In this document: positions 25,640 through 39,335 of the stretch, piece by piece
Position numbering within the stretch: position 1 is the first letter of the stretch
Layout of the letters: each line of letters opens with the position of its first letter
Assembly (NCBI RefSeq): GCF_905475345.1
Contig: NC_066589.1
Location: 8,440,001-8,504,000, forward strand
Direction: 5' to 3'
DNA from: Vespula vulgaris
Taxonomy: Eukaryota; Arthropoda; Insecta; Hymenoptera; Vespidae
DNA length: 64,000 nucleotides
Program-made: the position numbers and the translations under genes
The notes under the pieces: generated by a model
What the model was told of the DNA's origin: nothing
Seen by the model: only the letters and a program-made list of their open reading frames with translations
Databases searched by the model: none

Positions 25640-27297
25640 TTGCCTCCTCTCGGCGGACCACCTCGCCAGGTGAGATGGAAAGAGAGAACACTCGAGAGAA
25701 GAAAGAGAGAGAGAGAGAGAAAGAGAGAATGAGATAGAGAAGGTTCCACTACGGTCGGTGAAACGAGGGGGAAAGGGAACGGGCATGGCAGGGCCTTTGC
25801 CACCAGCTTGTCGAGACTATACGGACAGTGAGATAGGCGGAGATCGTATCTTCGTGGTTATTAATTAACTGGAGAGAAGGGAAGGCCCCCTTTCATCACC
25901 TCGCAAACGATCCTACCTTTGGTAGGTCTTGCTTTTGCACTAGCCTAAGGATATACCAAAATAACAGGAATCTCTTATTAACAAATTTTCATTGGGCTTT
26001 TCACGAGATCAGAGAATTTTCCTCAAATTAAATCCCTTCTCCATTTCGCTCTATCGAAGAGAACACGCTGGTATTGTACAATTATTTTGCTTTTGTAGTT
26101 GTTGTTTTCAATCGTCCAGTTATTTATTGTTCTAAAGAGAGGATCAATTTCAAGGGAATTACTTTCTTTCTTTTTTTTTATTTATTCTTTTTTTTTTGTT
26201 GAGACAGAGAGAGAGAGAGAGGTTAATTGTACTTTGGTCAAAGCGACTTACCCATTGATGGAGGTGCGACTGATGAACCAAGAGAGGGCCGATCTTGCCA
26301 ACGAATGCCAGGCTTGCAGTGGCAAAGAGTCAGACCTCTCGGTGGATCTCATCAAGAAAATCTCAGTGGCTTTATCCGGCTGGTCCCGGCAGGGACCCGC
26401 ACCCAGAGGAACCCATAGCTTTAGCAAATCGTCTCGTATCTTGCTGGTGTCTACCGTGTACCACTGCGAAGAAATATCAACGTCATTCGACTCATTACTT
26501 CTCATTTTATTTATTTATTTATTCACTCATTTATTTATTTATTTATTCATTTATTTATTTATTTAATTATTTCCATTGAAGATCATCGTAACGAAAAAGG
26601 TTACTCTTAATTATCATGGCATTACCATTATCAATCCAACTTATTATCGCCGAATACGAAACGTTTGAACATCTTTTTTTTTTTTTTTGATCGAAGAACC
26701 CTACACTAAAAGATCGCAATTTAACGAATAAAATCTCGTCGTTATCGAACTTATATTAACGATATTTTCTTAGACGAGTCGCCTTTTCGCTGTGAGACGC
26801 GTCGTCGCGAAGGCAATTACCTGTATCTTTCTCTCTCTCTCTTTCTCGACCGGTCGACCAGAACGAGCATCAGCGAAAGAGAGAGACAGATATCCGATTT
26901 CACCGTCAGCTTCCGAGAATGAGAACCAATTACTTGGCCGGAGGCATTAAGGAATCGATCTAATTTGCGCGGGGTGCGCCGCTTCTCTTCTCTCTGTTAA
27001 TGGCGCGAGCCGCACGATGAAATTATACGAAAATGTAATCAAGGGGCTTTTTGTCTCGTTTCGCTTCGAGGGCAGGGGCGTAATTAGGAATGCTTTTGCG
27101 CCTCGCGACGGGGGACACTTGTTGCTCTTTCTCTTCTCTTCTCTTCTCTCCTCTTCTTTAAATTTTTTTTCCTTTTTCATCTTTCGTCTCGCCGCGCGTG
27201 TCCTTCTTCTTCTTCTTCGTGGCCATTCACGGACAAGGAACGTCCGAAGGTGGAAGGTAAAAGGAAGGAAAAAAAAACGAAAGAAAAGAAAAAAAAC

Positions 27298-27359
<62 letters not shown>

Positions 27360-29612
27360 GGACGAGGATGAGGACGAGGACGAGGATGAGGAGGAAGAAG
27401 AAGAAGAAGAAGAAGGAGCAGGCCACAGAAGGAGAGTAATTAACACCATGGCCGGCCAGGTGCGTCGGTCTAAGAAGTCGTTTATGGGTCGCTCGGCAGC
27501 TAAGCCCGCCACGCCAGGCACCGACCATCAATTAGATTCTCTAATTAAAACAGTCCGCCTCTGCACCACGGAGAATTAACTGTGACGAATGCGATACTCC
27601 GATTGGTCGACAATACACTTTGAGAAACGTCCTGTCGATTGCTTTTTCTATCTCTTTCTCTCTCTTTCTCTCTCCCTCTATATCCTTTTATTTACTTATT
27701 TATTTGTTTATTTATTATTGTTGTTGTTGTTATTATTATTATTATTATAAGATCAAATCATGGCAGATCGTAGTGATTTTCTTCGTACGACGATATAAAA
27801 ATTGATTAACAGTTAACGTCTTGATATCCACTAATTTGATTTGACAATGAAAATACTTGATTGCGAGAGATAGAAGAGAGATTTTCATTCGTTCATCCGA
27901 TCGCGCGATCGAAGGTAATAGCCAAACGATAAAAAGATCTCCCAAGGGCAACCCCAAGCGATTTTAATTACGAGCGGCAACGTGTCGCTAATTCCAACCT
28001 GTCCAGGTCTTCCTCCATCGTCGTCGCACCTTGATTCGATGTTTTCGCCATTTTTTTTTCCTCTTATTCTCTCTCTCTTTCTTTCTCTCTCTCTCTCTCT
28101 CTTTCTCTCTTCTCTCACGGAGAATTACAAATGGCTACCGACGTGGTCGCGCGCTGCCGGACAGCATTCCTCTTTCTGTCATTAGTGGCAACTTTCCGTG
28201 GCGCTGAGTAGCAAAAGAAAGAGAAGAAGAAGAGAGAAAGAGAGAAAGAAAGAAAGAGAGAAAGAAAAAGAGAGAAAGGGTGAAGGGAGAAAGAAGGGGG
28301 AGGGGGGAAATCGTCTCGTAGGAAGAGGAAGCGAGAAAGACAACCTCGACGTCTTTACGCACCTTCATCCTTATAGTGCTCACATATACCTATGTATATA
28401 CGTATGTATGTATGTATGTATGTATATATGTATGTATGTATGTATATATAGTCCTCTCGTCGATCCTCTCGCACTCTCGTAGGACGAGTAGCCAACTCGG
28501 AAATCACAGCCATCTAAATCAACGTCTCTCACCGGCGACTCCGACGACTTCGCTTCAAATGACTACCGATCTTTGCGTAGCTTCTCGCTTAACTCTCACG
28601 ACAGAAGCAGAACTTCTCACCGATACGATAAATTTCTTCTCCTTGCAATAGCAATCTTATAAGAATCGTATTTATTGTTAGATATATTTGAAAAAAGAAA
28701 GGAAAAGAAAAGGAAAGAGAGGATAAGAAAAAGAAGAAAATGTATAAAACAGGATAGAAATGATTTTAGTCTTAACGTTGATCGCCTTCGTGTAATTGCA
28801 ATTTTGATAATTTCTTAAATAACATTGCATTTAATAGAAAGAAAGAGAGAAAGAAATTATCACAGATCGTTAGATAAATTGAATAAAATGCGTATGCGTT
28901 TCTTGTGTTTCTTAGATCGAAAATATAATTTAAAATAAGCAATTTCGGTGTTGTTTGATTTATTGTATCTGATGTGACGTTGAAATTGTTCTTTTTTCTT
29001 TTTTTTTTTAATTCTAACATAACACCTTATTTATAGACGAGATTTAGTAGATACGGATGGATAGAATTTTTTTCTTTTTCTCTTTTTTTTGGAATATAAG
29101 AAAAATCTGTCTTTCTTATCGTGTTCGATGTAAAATAATTATGCTACAGTAGAATTGAAAAAGTCAACAGATAGAGAGAATCATCGCCATCTAAGGAGCG
29201 CGAAACCAGTCGTAAGGAACGAAAGAGGAGGAGAAAGAGAAAGAGGAAGAGAAAGAGGAGGAGGAGGAGAAAGAAGAAGACGACGAAGAGGAGGATGAGA
29301 AGGAGGACGAACGATCGACTTTTATCCCGAGATCGGACGAGTTCTTGCCGCGTTGCGAATAGTTACGTTTCGGTGGATCAAGAGCACGTTTCATGAATAA
29401 CGAGTTCGTTAGGGTTTCTAACATTTCAAACGCATCTCATCTTGGATGCGGACGAAAGAAACGAGAGAGGGTTCCGGTCCCTACACGTCGTGTGGAGAAA
29501 ACGCGAAGAGACTCGCTCGAATATTAAATCATCCTATAGGGCTATAAGTCCTACGTTGTGCTTTGTTCCTTCTTTTTAATATAGGTATATAATATGTGTG
29601 TGTGTGTGTATG

Positions 29613-29644
<32 letters not shown>

Positions 29645-32600
29645 TGTATGTATGTACATACATAATCGATCATAGATTACATATGTTCGAATGTCTTCGA
29701 CATGACACGAAATAAATCATTATTTCATTTTCATTCTCTGTGTATACTTATTGATGGTACGCATTCTAACTCTAATTTAATCGCGTTTTATTAATTTTTG
29801 TCTCTTCTTTTTCTTTATTTTTTTTTTTAGTAGCGATTAACCCTTAAATGTAACTCATGATTTATATTAATACGACAGTGATTATCACAGTAATATGTAT
29901 ATATATATATATATTTTTTGCTATCTTTTTGCTATAGAGAATTCAATTTTTGATCTTTTATATACATCTTGTATTATTCATAATTTGATAACAATATTAT
30001 AACAATCTTAGATTATATAATGTTTAATCATTTTTTAAATATAACAATTCTCCATTTAAGAAAATGAGTAAAACAAATTATAGTTAACATAAAACAAGAA
30101 AAAAAAAAGAAAAAAAAAAGGAAAAGAAAAAAGGTACGTACAATTACTCGCACACTTTCTCTTTCTCTTTCTTCGTCCGTTCTTTTCGGTAAGAAGCACG
30201 TGTAAACTCAACGTAAAGTGTAAACGATAAAGAACGACCTCGAGAAGCAGTTTATGCTTTTCGCGAGGAATACTGGGGATGTTTGGCCGGTCGTACGTAC
30301 GTGGAGCTCTTCGGATTCCAAAGCCGTGTAGGATCGCGAGTCAAGCGCATTCTCTTCTTCCTGTGGCCATTATGCTATTGCTGCGGGTGGTGCCGAGCGT
30401 GAAACTACGATAGCATTGGCAAAAGGGGTGAGAAATGGAATTCGATATTTCGTTCGAAAACAAACATATCGAACAATATACTCGATATTCGATTAGTTTC
30501 ATAAATAATTAATCCTTTGTAATAAATATCTATTTCGATCATTACGAATTTTTTCAATCAATTGCATAATCTTTTTTTTTTTTTTTTATTTCATTAAGTA
30601 ACTCGTTTCATTAGATAACGATATTGATCCATGTGACATGCCGCGTAATTTTCATACATTAAATGTACATCTTTTTTTCATAAATTTGTTCTAATTCGTT
30701 CTTTATATTTTATTATCCAAGTTATTAAAATAATATTAATACGTAGGTGTCACATAATTTTCGTCAACGTATACATACACCTTTCTTGTTTAATCTTTCT
30801 CTTTAAAAAATTATCAATTTCGTACATCTCAATTTACACAATTTACAAAGCTGCGTTCTAACTTTTAGTTTAGTCCTTTGAAAAAAGAAGGATTAGATTT
30901 AGACAGAATTAACGCTGTCAGAAAAAAGACCAAAAAAAAAAAAGAATAATATTATAATTCAATGAGAAAAGAGAAGTAATATTCGCGTTGAAGGAAGAAG
31001 AAGAGGAGGAGAAAGAGTTCCCTTTTAAAAAATCAATCCCACTATCGACGAAGGAGTAAGAAAGGATGGCGATGGTGATGGCGATGGTGGTGGTGTTGCT
31101 GTTGGTGTTGGTCGCACCCTCGAAGCGTTTCCCCTTTGTCTCGAAATCTCGTATAAAACGTCGCTCTGCTTATCTCGAGGGGCTTTTTCTCGCGTCAAAC
31201 CAACGTGGGATGCACTCTCTCGCGAGAGGCAAACGCGGACGAGGAAGAAGAAGAAGAGAAGGAGGAGGAGGAGGAGGAGGAAAAAGAGAGTGGTTCTCTT
31301 TTTAGATGAGAGATCATACGAAGAGAAAGAAAAAAAAAGAAGAAGAAAAACGAAGAAGAAAAACGAAGAGGAAAGAAGAACGAAGAAGTATGAAGAAGAA
31401 AAAAGAAGAAGAAACACGAAGAAGAAAGAAGAACGAAGAAGTATGAAGAAGAAAGAAGAAGAAGAAAAACGAAGAAGAAAGAAGAAGAACGAAGAAGAAT
31501 GAAGAAGAAAGAAGAACGAAGAAGAATGAAGAAAGAAGAAGTCTTGAGGCGGTAAAAGAGCTGATTGGAAAAAGCGTTGGAGGTGTAACTAACCGTGAGA
31601 GAGTGAGAGAACTTTTCATCGACGAGATCGACGATATCGGCTAACGAGGTAGCTCGCGCCTAGAATATCACTCTCGTTTCTGCCAAAAGAAAGGATAACG
31701 CAAAAGAAAGATAACACGAACGCGAGATAACGTTCGAGAGAGAGAGAGAGAGAGAGAGAGAGGGGAATGAAGAAAAGAATTCATCTTTTTTCATCCATTG
31801 GCCGGTTGCTCATTATCGAGGAATTCTTATAGGTTTCAAAGATAAAACACACCGTAGTCCTTACTTCCTCGAGTTTTCCTACTTATGCTTTTCTCTTACT
31901 TTAGCCTCGTAGCTTCTTCTCGTTCTTCTTCTTGTTCTTTTTCTTCCTTCCTTCTTTCTTCATCTTCTTTTTCTTCATGTTGGTGGCGCGAGCCACGTGA
32001 CCGATCGTGCGTGAAAACACGTGCGAACACTTCCTTATGCTCTTTACTTTTCATCTTAACCGTGGATACTCTTATCAATTACACTTATCTATTCTGATCT
32101 ATATCTGTTTATTTAATAATTGATATTTACTAAATGATCTCATTAAAAAGTTGCGGAATTTTTATTATTTCTTTTCTCTTCTCTTTTGTAATAATCTCAT
32201 TTTATTAAACATATTTATTAGAGTATGATGTTTATTAAATAGTAAAATTTTCTAAATAAATCAGTAAAATTTTTTAATTTTTCTTAAATTTTTAAAATTT
32301 TTTATTTTCTGCTCAGCTATTTACTACATTCGTCAAATCGATAGACGTGATAATGAAGATTATGTTCGACTAGAGTTTTACTCTCGACTTAATTTAAATT
32401 TATTGTAATTAATTGGAAGAAAACAAATCGAAAAAAAGAAGGAAAAAAAAAATAAGAAAAATGATAGTCTTTCGTTACTCGATCGGTGAGATTTTTTTTT
32501 TCTTTTTTCCATTCTTTCGTGTCAATCTTTTTTCAGTTTCTATAAATTTAATTTCACAAGAAAAGGCAAAGGGTCAAAGGTCCCGAGACTCAAGATAAAA

Positions 32601-32715
32601 CGAGATTAGCGTATCTACTAGCTATCTATCCGTTCGTTCATATCTACATCTATCTCCTTATCTACCTGTCTCTAAAGTCTCTAAACTCTCTTCTTCTCTC
32701 TCTGTCTTTCAAACA

Positions 32716-32746
<31 letters not shown>

Positions 32747-35384
32747 GTATCTAGACTTACGCCATAGCCTTAAGGTATATTTCGAAAGAGAGAGAAGGAG
32801 AGAGAGTCGATAACGATCCTCGTTCACCTCGAGGCTACGTTATCCGATATGTATAGAACCGTGCGAAATAACTTGCAAATTACAAAGCGTGTGTCAGAAG
32901 AGAGCCATAGCACGTTTTCAATTTTTATCTTTCTCTATCATACTTTTGCGCAGATCGCAAGATCCTTTTCTTCTTCTTCTTCTTCATACAATATCTACTT
33001 CTCTTGAGACAAACTCGTCTATACTAATTATCTGCACGAACATTCAACTGTACTTTAAAAATAACAAACTCCTTTACGTTATAAATATAAGAAACATTTT
33101 ATGAATGAATCGTATGAATCAAAAAATGATCTTTCTATATATATATATTTTTTTTTTATTGAAATAATACGATCGATATTGTATATAAAAACGATCGAAT
33201 TTTTATTAAAAAAAATTGCGTTTGTACGATCTTGAAGAAGAAGAAAAAAAAAAAAGAAAAAATTAAAGAGAAGTAAATAAAAGTGATCGAATTTTTATTA
33301 ACGAAGAGATCTCGAGTGATCGTGAAAAAATAAAGAAAAGTATCTGAACGAAATCAAAGTAAATACTACAATAGAGAGATGCCCCCTTTCTCTCAAATTA
33401 TATACATACATATCTTTTTTCTTTTCTAATTAAAATAATACGATCAATATTGTATATATAAGAAGATGGAATTTTGATTAAAGAAAATCGCGAATGCTTG
33501 ATCTTGAAAAAAAAAAAGAAAAGACAAAGAAATAAAGAAAAGTATTTAAAGCGAGTAAAAGTAAATTACATAAGAGAGAGAGAAAGAGAGAGAGACACTT
33601 CATTCTCTCCTCCCCTCTTTCTCTCTCTTAAAAACCGGTATCTCTCGTAAGAATAAAGACATAAATACAAATCGTACGCGAGTTCGAAGGCACGCTCCTG
33701 TCCACATTGGAATCATGGTTTTTCGGCAGAGACGTAACCGGTCTTCTGTATGCGTACGTAAAGCATCGAAAGATTCAGTCAGATCATATGGATCGATAAA
33801 AGAAAGATCCCTTTCGGACACACACACACACACAGACAAACATACAAAGATACATATATGCATCGTTGAAATATCAGTCTTCGAAAGATCTACTCTTTGA
33901 AATTTCTTAAACGAAGAAGCGTCAATAATAAGTGCCTTTAGAATTTGTTCTTTAGCTATAAAGTAGACGAAGGCGTATCAACCGATTCTTCTACGTCGTC
34001 ATCTTTCTTGAATTTTTATCTCTCCATCTCTCTCTTTCTCTATTTTTCACGGGTCACGATTATGGTTATTTCCATCGACGTTCTACATGAGCAAGTTAAT
34101 GAATATCGTCGAACGACATTATTTACATTGTCATTTAGCGCCTGCCATGCGTGTCGACTGTGATTACAGGAACGTGTTTATCGTATAAACGCGATCTATC
34201 TTCGACATGACGATCATCGTTCAACGATCAACAAGAATATTGCGATGATCTATCCCTTCCCCCTTTCTCGAAGTACTATCGATCGATTTTTCATTTTTAC
34301 TTCTTTCAATTTTTCCTTCGTTCTTTTCTTTTGTTTTCTTTCTTTTTCTCTCCGCCATCAGACAGGTAGACATTACTCGTAGGAGTAGACGAAGAAAAAT
34401 CTGAAGAGGAACGTAACGCGTGAATATATTTCCTTCGACCAACCACTCGTTGATTTTAATTTTCTTCTTTCCTTCTCTCTCTTCTTTTTTTATCTTTATT
34501 CTTTCAATTTTCTAGCATCACCAACTCTGGGTTATTTTATCTTGAAAGATGTTAGAGGGTAGAAAAATCTGATGGGAAATTAATTAATTAAGTACGGCCA
34601 AGTTTTCAGATAACTGCAAAGTTAAAAGGAGAAATATTTATAAAGTTGGAACGAGTGAGAGTGAAAAAAGAAAAGAAAGAAAGAAAGAAAAAAAGAAAGA
34701 AAGAAAGAAAGAGAGAGACAGAGAGAGAAAGAGAGAAAGAGAGAAAGAGAGGGAGGAAAGAAGAGAAGAAACCGAAAAAGCATAGACGAGTAAAAATAAG
34801 AGATGGTGCTTTCCCCTCAGGAGTCTCATCCATCAGTCACTTAATATTTCAAAGCAGCGCCCTGTGCAGCATCCGAAGCACCTTTCTCTCTCTTTCTCTT
34901 TCTCTCCATCTCTCTCCCTCTTTTTCTCTCATATAGAACGATAGTAGTACGGTAGGAAGGAAGGAGCTGACGTGGGTCCTCCTTGGCTCGTCTCGCCATT
35001 TTTAAAAGCTTAAAACACAGGCGCCTTTCGAGTAAAGTTCCTTTCGTTCCTCGCGCGAGTTCCTTGCTTAGGGATATTAGACATAGGATTCAGAAGGGTC
35101 TTGGTAGGTTTTGGAAGGGGCAGAGAGAAGAGAAAAGAAGCTACGACGCGTCGAAAATTCTTAGGGGATGAGCAAGAGGATGAGCAAGACGAAGAGAAAA
35201 AGGAAAAAAAGAGGAAGAGGAGGAGGAGGTGGTGGTGGAAGAGAAGGATGACGACGACGACGACGACGACGACGACGAAAACGAGCAGCGTCGATTTCAA
35301 TGTGGAAACCTTCCAAGCGCAAACCTTCTCACGAATTTCAAATTTTTTTCTCTCCCTTCCTTCCTTCCTTCCTTTCTTTCTTTC

Positions 35385-35420
<36 letters not shown>

Positions 35421-37645
35421 TTTTTTCAACCTCCAACCCCTCACACCTCCCTAAAAAAACCGTCTCAGAGCCGCGAGAATCCGCTCAGTGACGCCCACGC
35501 GACGCGGCCGACCTTTCGAATCGATTTACGCGCCTCCGTCGAAAGTGCCTTCTCGTAACGTTGGAGATAAAGAGGGTTATTGTTTTTCCATGCTCGACTT
35601 GCCGGAGGAAGAGAAAGAGAAGGGAGAGAAGGATCAGAAGGATGAGGAGGATGTAAGGAAGAAGGAGAAGGTGGGAGTTTCCACGAACGTATCTCGATCG
35701 ATCGATCCTTGGATCTCTACGATCGAGACGATACTGTGTCTTCCTCCTACTCTTTTCGAACGATGCTACACACACACACACACATACTTGAGAAAACTTT
35801 TCCTCTTCTTCTTTCTTCAAGCAAAAGTTTCTAATAAGTTTCCATCTCTTCGTCGACGTTGCTATCGTCGCAGAAAGAATGAGAAAGAGAGAGATAGAGA
35901 CACATGTACACAGACAGACACACATCGTATATACAGAGCTGTCTCTTCTTCTTCTGGTCATCGTACGTCTTTTCTTTTCTTATACGACGAACACGTAAAA
36001 ATTGTGAAAAATCCTTACGTAGTTTTGTTAGTTTTAGAAACCTTCACGATGATAATGATCCCGTTTTCTCTACTCCATTACGAACGAACGAACGAACGAA
36101 CGAAACGACCTATTTACTTTCTTCTAGATATTTGTCGATAACGTCGATTAGAGTGATATCGATGAGAATGAAACGATTTAACTGTAAACTTCGTTTTGCC
36201 TTCAAATTGATTAATTTCTCTGTTAAAGGACTTAACTCGTTTTCTGTCTACGATTATATATATCATTATCGTAACGTTGCGATGTCCTATTTCTTTTTCT
36301 TTCTTTCTTTCTTTCTTTTATTTTTCTTTTCGTGTTAATAGCTAAGGGTCAATCTTTTAGTTAAATTTGTGAATAACGATTGTTTAACGATTTTCTCTAA
36401 TACGCAGAAATATGTTCGGAATAGACGTGTAAATTTATAACGATATTTTTGATAATAGATTAGTATAATTTCATTCTACGAATATTACGAATATTATTTC
36501 TAATATTATTTATTTCTTTTAGTGGAAGAAACAAAGACGCTAGCGTTTGTACTCTACCAATGTCACGTAGTAAACGAGATCGCTTTGTTTTGATTTCGTC
36601 GTTAAACTTGTAAATAATGATTGTTTATCGATTTTCTCCAACACGCAAAGACACGTTTGGAATATACGCAGAAGTTTGTAACGATGTCTTTGATATTAGA
36701 TTAATATAATTTCACTCTATGAATATTACGAATATTATTTCTTATATTACCTATCTTTCTTAGAGGAAGAAATCAAATATATTAATTCTAATATTATTTC
36801 TAATATTACCTATTTCTTTTAGAGAAAAAAAATTAAATATATTATCACTAATATTATTTCTAATATTATCTATCTTTTTTAGAGGAAGAAATCAAATATA
36901 TTAATTCTAATATTATTTTTAATATTACTTATTTCTTTTGGATGACGAAATTAAATATATTAATTTCTAACATTATCTCTAATATTATTTCTAATATTAC
37001 CTATTTCTTTATTAGAGAAAAAGACTGATCCGCTGACGTCTATACTCGAAAGTTGTCGCGTAGTAAATGAGCTCGCTGTGTTTTGATTTCGTCGTTATAT
37101 TATCTATTTCTTTTAGAGAAAGAGATTAAGACGCTAACGTTTGTATTCTATCATTGTCGCGGGATGAATGTGACCGCTGTGTTTTGATTTCGTTGTTATC
37201 ACGACTTTGTTTTATTTATCGTCCCTCATTCGTAGCCAAGTCGTAGTAGAGGTAACATCGCTCGATTATTAATTCTCCAACGCTACTATTATATATAAGT
37301 CGTAGTTTTATAATAAGTAATTTTTAGTTACACGTATTTAAATAATATCTATGCGAATATTTCGATATCCGAAAAAAAAAGTAATACTTTTGATTAAACA
37401 ACGAAGTTATACACGAGAAAGTTTTAAAATCATACTCGTTTCAAGACCGTCCTTAATAGATATAAAAATCAATTAATACTTTTCTACGACATATACGTAA
37501 AATGCGAATATTTATTTCACGATTAAGAAGAAAAACTTCAATAATTTTTTTCTGCGTTAACGAGGTTATTACGTACAAGAGAAAGTTTTAAAATCGTATC
37601 CGATCAAGATCGTTGTTAATTAAGAAAATAAATTATCGATTAACA

Positions 37646-37707
<62 letters not shown>

Positions 37708-39296
37708 AATTTATTTTCATTTTGTTGTACACGTTGTACGAAATATTCGTTCTAAATGAATAAGCGATTCGAATAACCGAAAGTTTCGAATTTTTCGTTA
37801 CAATTATAAATAGGGCGGATCCAGGTTTTGGTTCACGCGGAGCCAGACTCCGACGAGACGCTCCAGGCGCTTTCGAAGATGTTTCAGGAATATCGAGGAC
37901 GTAATTATCCCATAATTACCGAGCACGGTCTTGACTCTCGAGCAGGATCGTCTCAGAAAAGCGAGGATAGAGTTGGTGGTCGGCCTTGTGCGGTAATTGT
38001 ACTAATTATTACTATCTCCTCTCTTTCCTTTACCTACCTCGACACGGATCTCGCATTTCCCTCCTCCTTCTTATTCCTCTCCTCTCGACCCACCCTCTTC
38101 AACAACAATTATCTACTGTTTGGTAAAAAATGTGTGTGTGTGTGTGTGTGTATGTGTCGGATTTCAAAGAGAGCTCGTTTCTTTATAGAAAGAAAAAAAA
38201 AGGCGGGGATCGAAAGACCTTCGTTAAAATTCTTGGAAAACAAAAATAAAAGAGAAAACAAAATTATGACCAAATATATATACGTACGTATGTACGTACG
38301 TATGTATGTATGTATATATGTATGTAAAATTTTATAACATAAATAACTTGGGCGAAGAATTTTTCTCTTCTTTTCTTATGTTGTTTTCTTATTCCTCATA
38401 TTTTCGTAGCAATAATGTCTGTATTCCTCGGCAAAGATAAATAATCAATCTTTGACGTACGATTCGAAAAAGTATAAAAATAAGTGATAGCGTGCGTAAT
38501 AGGCGACTCGTATTAATAAACAGAGATGTATATATGTATGCATGTATGTACGATGTTAGAATTAACGCGAATATATTTTATAAACTTGATGCGACTATAT
38601 CTAGGAGATTCGTATAGAATCTAACAGAATGATAAGCTTGATAATGCGTCGACGTAATCAAAGATTCGATCTGATTAATTATACACGTACTTAAATACAC
38701 GTATTATAGCCCTTTTCCGTATACCTATCAAACGTTATTAACGAAATAATATTTTTTAACATATACGTATCTAGAAATAAAATTTTTCACGCGATATTTA
38801 ATTCTCGTCGAAAAAAAAAAATTAATGTCAATTTTTTTACGATAATATAATAATATGAAGAAGTTTTAAGTTTCGATCAAAAAAAAAGAAAAAAAGAAGA
38901 GAGAGAGAAAGAGAGAAAGAGGGAGAGTACAGAAAGAGAAAGAAAAATGATTGGAAGGGAGAGGGAAGGTACCGAACGTTGATAGGTACGTCCCTGGAAG
39001 GACAGACGTGACCTCAGGCGGCGGGAAGCAGGAAACGCAGGCGCTTTAGCGTCAGTGGTGTTTCTCATTGAGCGCCGCGCTGATAAAGTACGAGAAACAG
39101 ATGACTCTGTCTTAGGGTATAACGATTCATAACCTAAAATTTCTTGGTGATAGCATTCAGAGGGATATACACGGACTAACCTGTCTTTTGTCATATGCTT
39201 CTAATCTTTCGTCGGCTCTTTGTTTATCGTAGAGAACTCTAGCCAAACTTCCACGTGGCCGATAATTTCTCGAAACCGTCGTCGTAGTCGTCATCG

Positions 39297-39335
<39 letters not shown>

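Larger units (their letters stand above)
15398..26251. other. Large METTL9 intron of about 10.9 kb, repeat-dominated
   Basis: No supported exon on either strand. It contains GA/CT tracts, (TTCG)n at about 17,417-17,447 and GATA/GA at 17,701-17,801. It also has (GGAA)n, (GT)n, (TA)n, (ACG)n and (GGA)n arrays. GC-richer islands without repeats, for example about 20,580-20,720, 22,190-22,390, 24,850-24,930 and 25,390-25,560, are candidate conserved noncoding elements. Long open frames here are products of simple repeats. Confidence 0.6.
26464..37813. other. METTL9 first large intron, left part; repeat-rich with GC islands
   Basis: No supported exon. Simple repeats include GA at 27,300-27,357, (GTAT)n at 29,613-29,660, (GAAGAA)n at 31,232-31,545 and (TTTC/TTCC)n at 35,344-35,422. 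Less repetitive GC-richer blocks with homeodomain-type words lie at about 26,980-27,120, 27,420-27,580, 27,930-28,020 and 30,230-30,430. Degenerate tandem repeats occupy 33,133-33,600 and 36,361-37,640. Confidence 0.6.
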
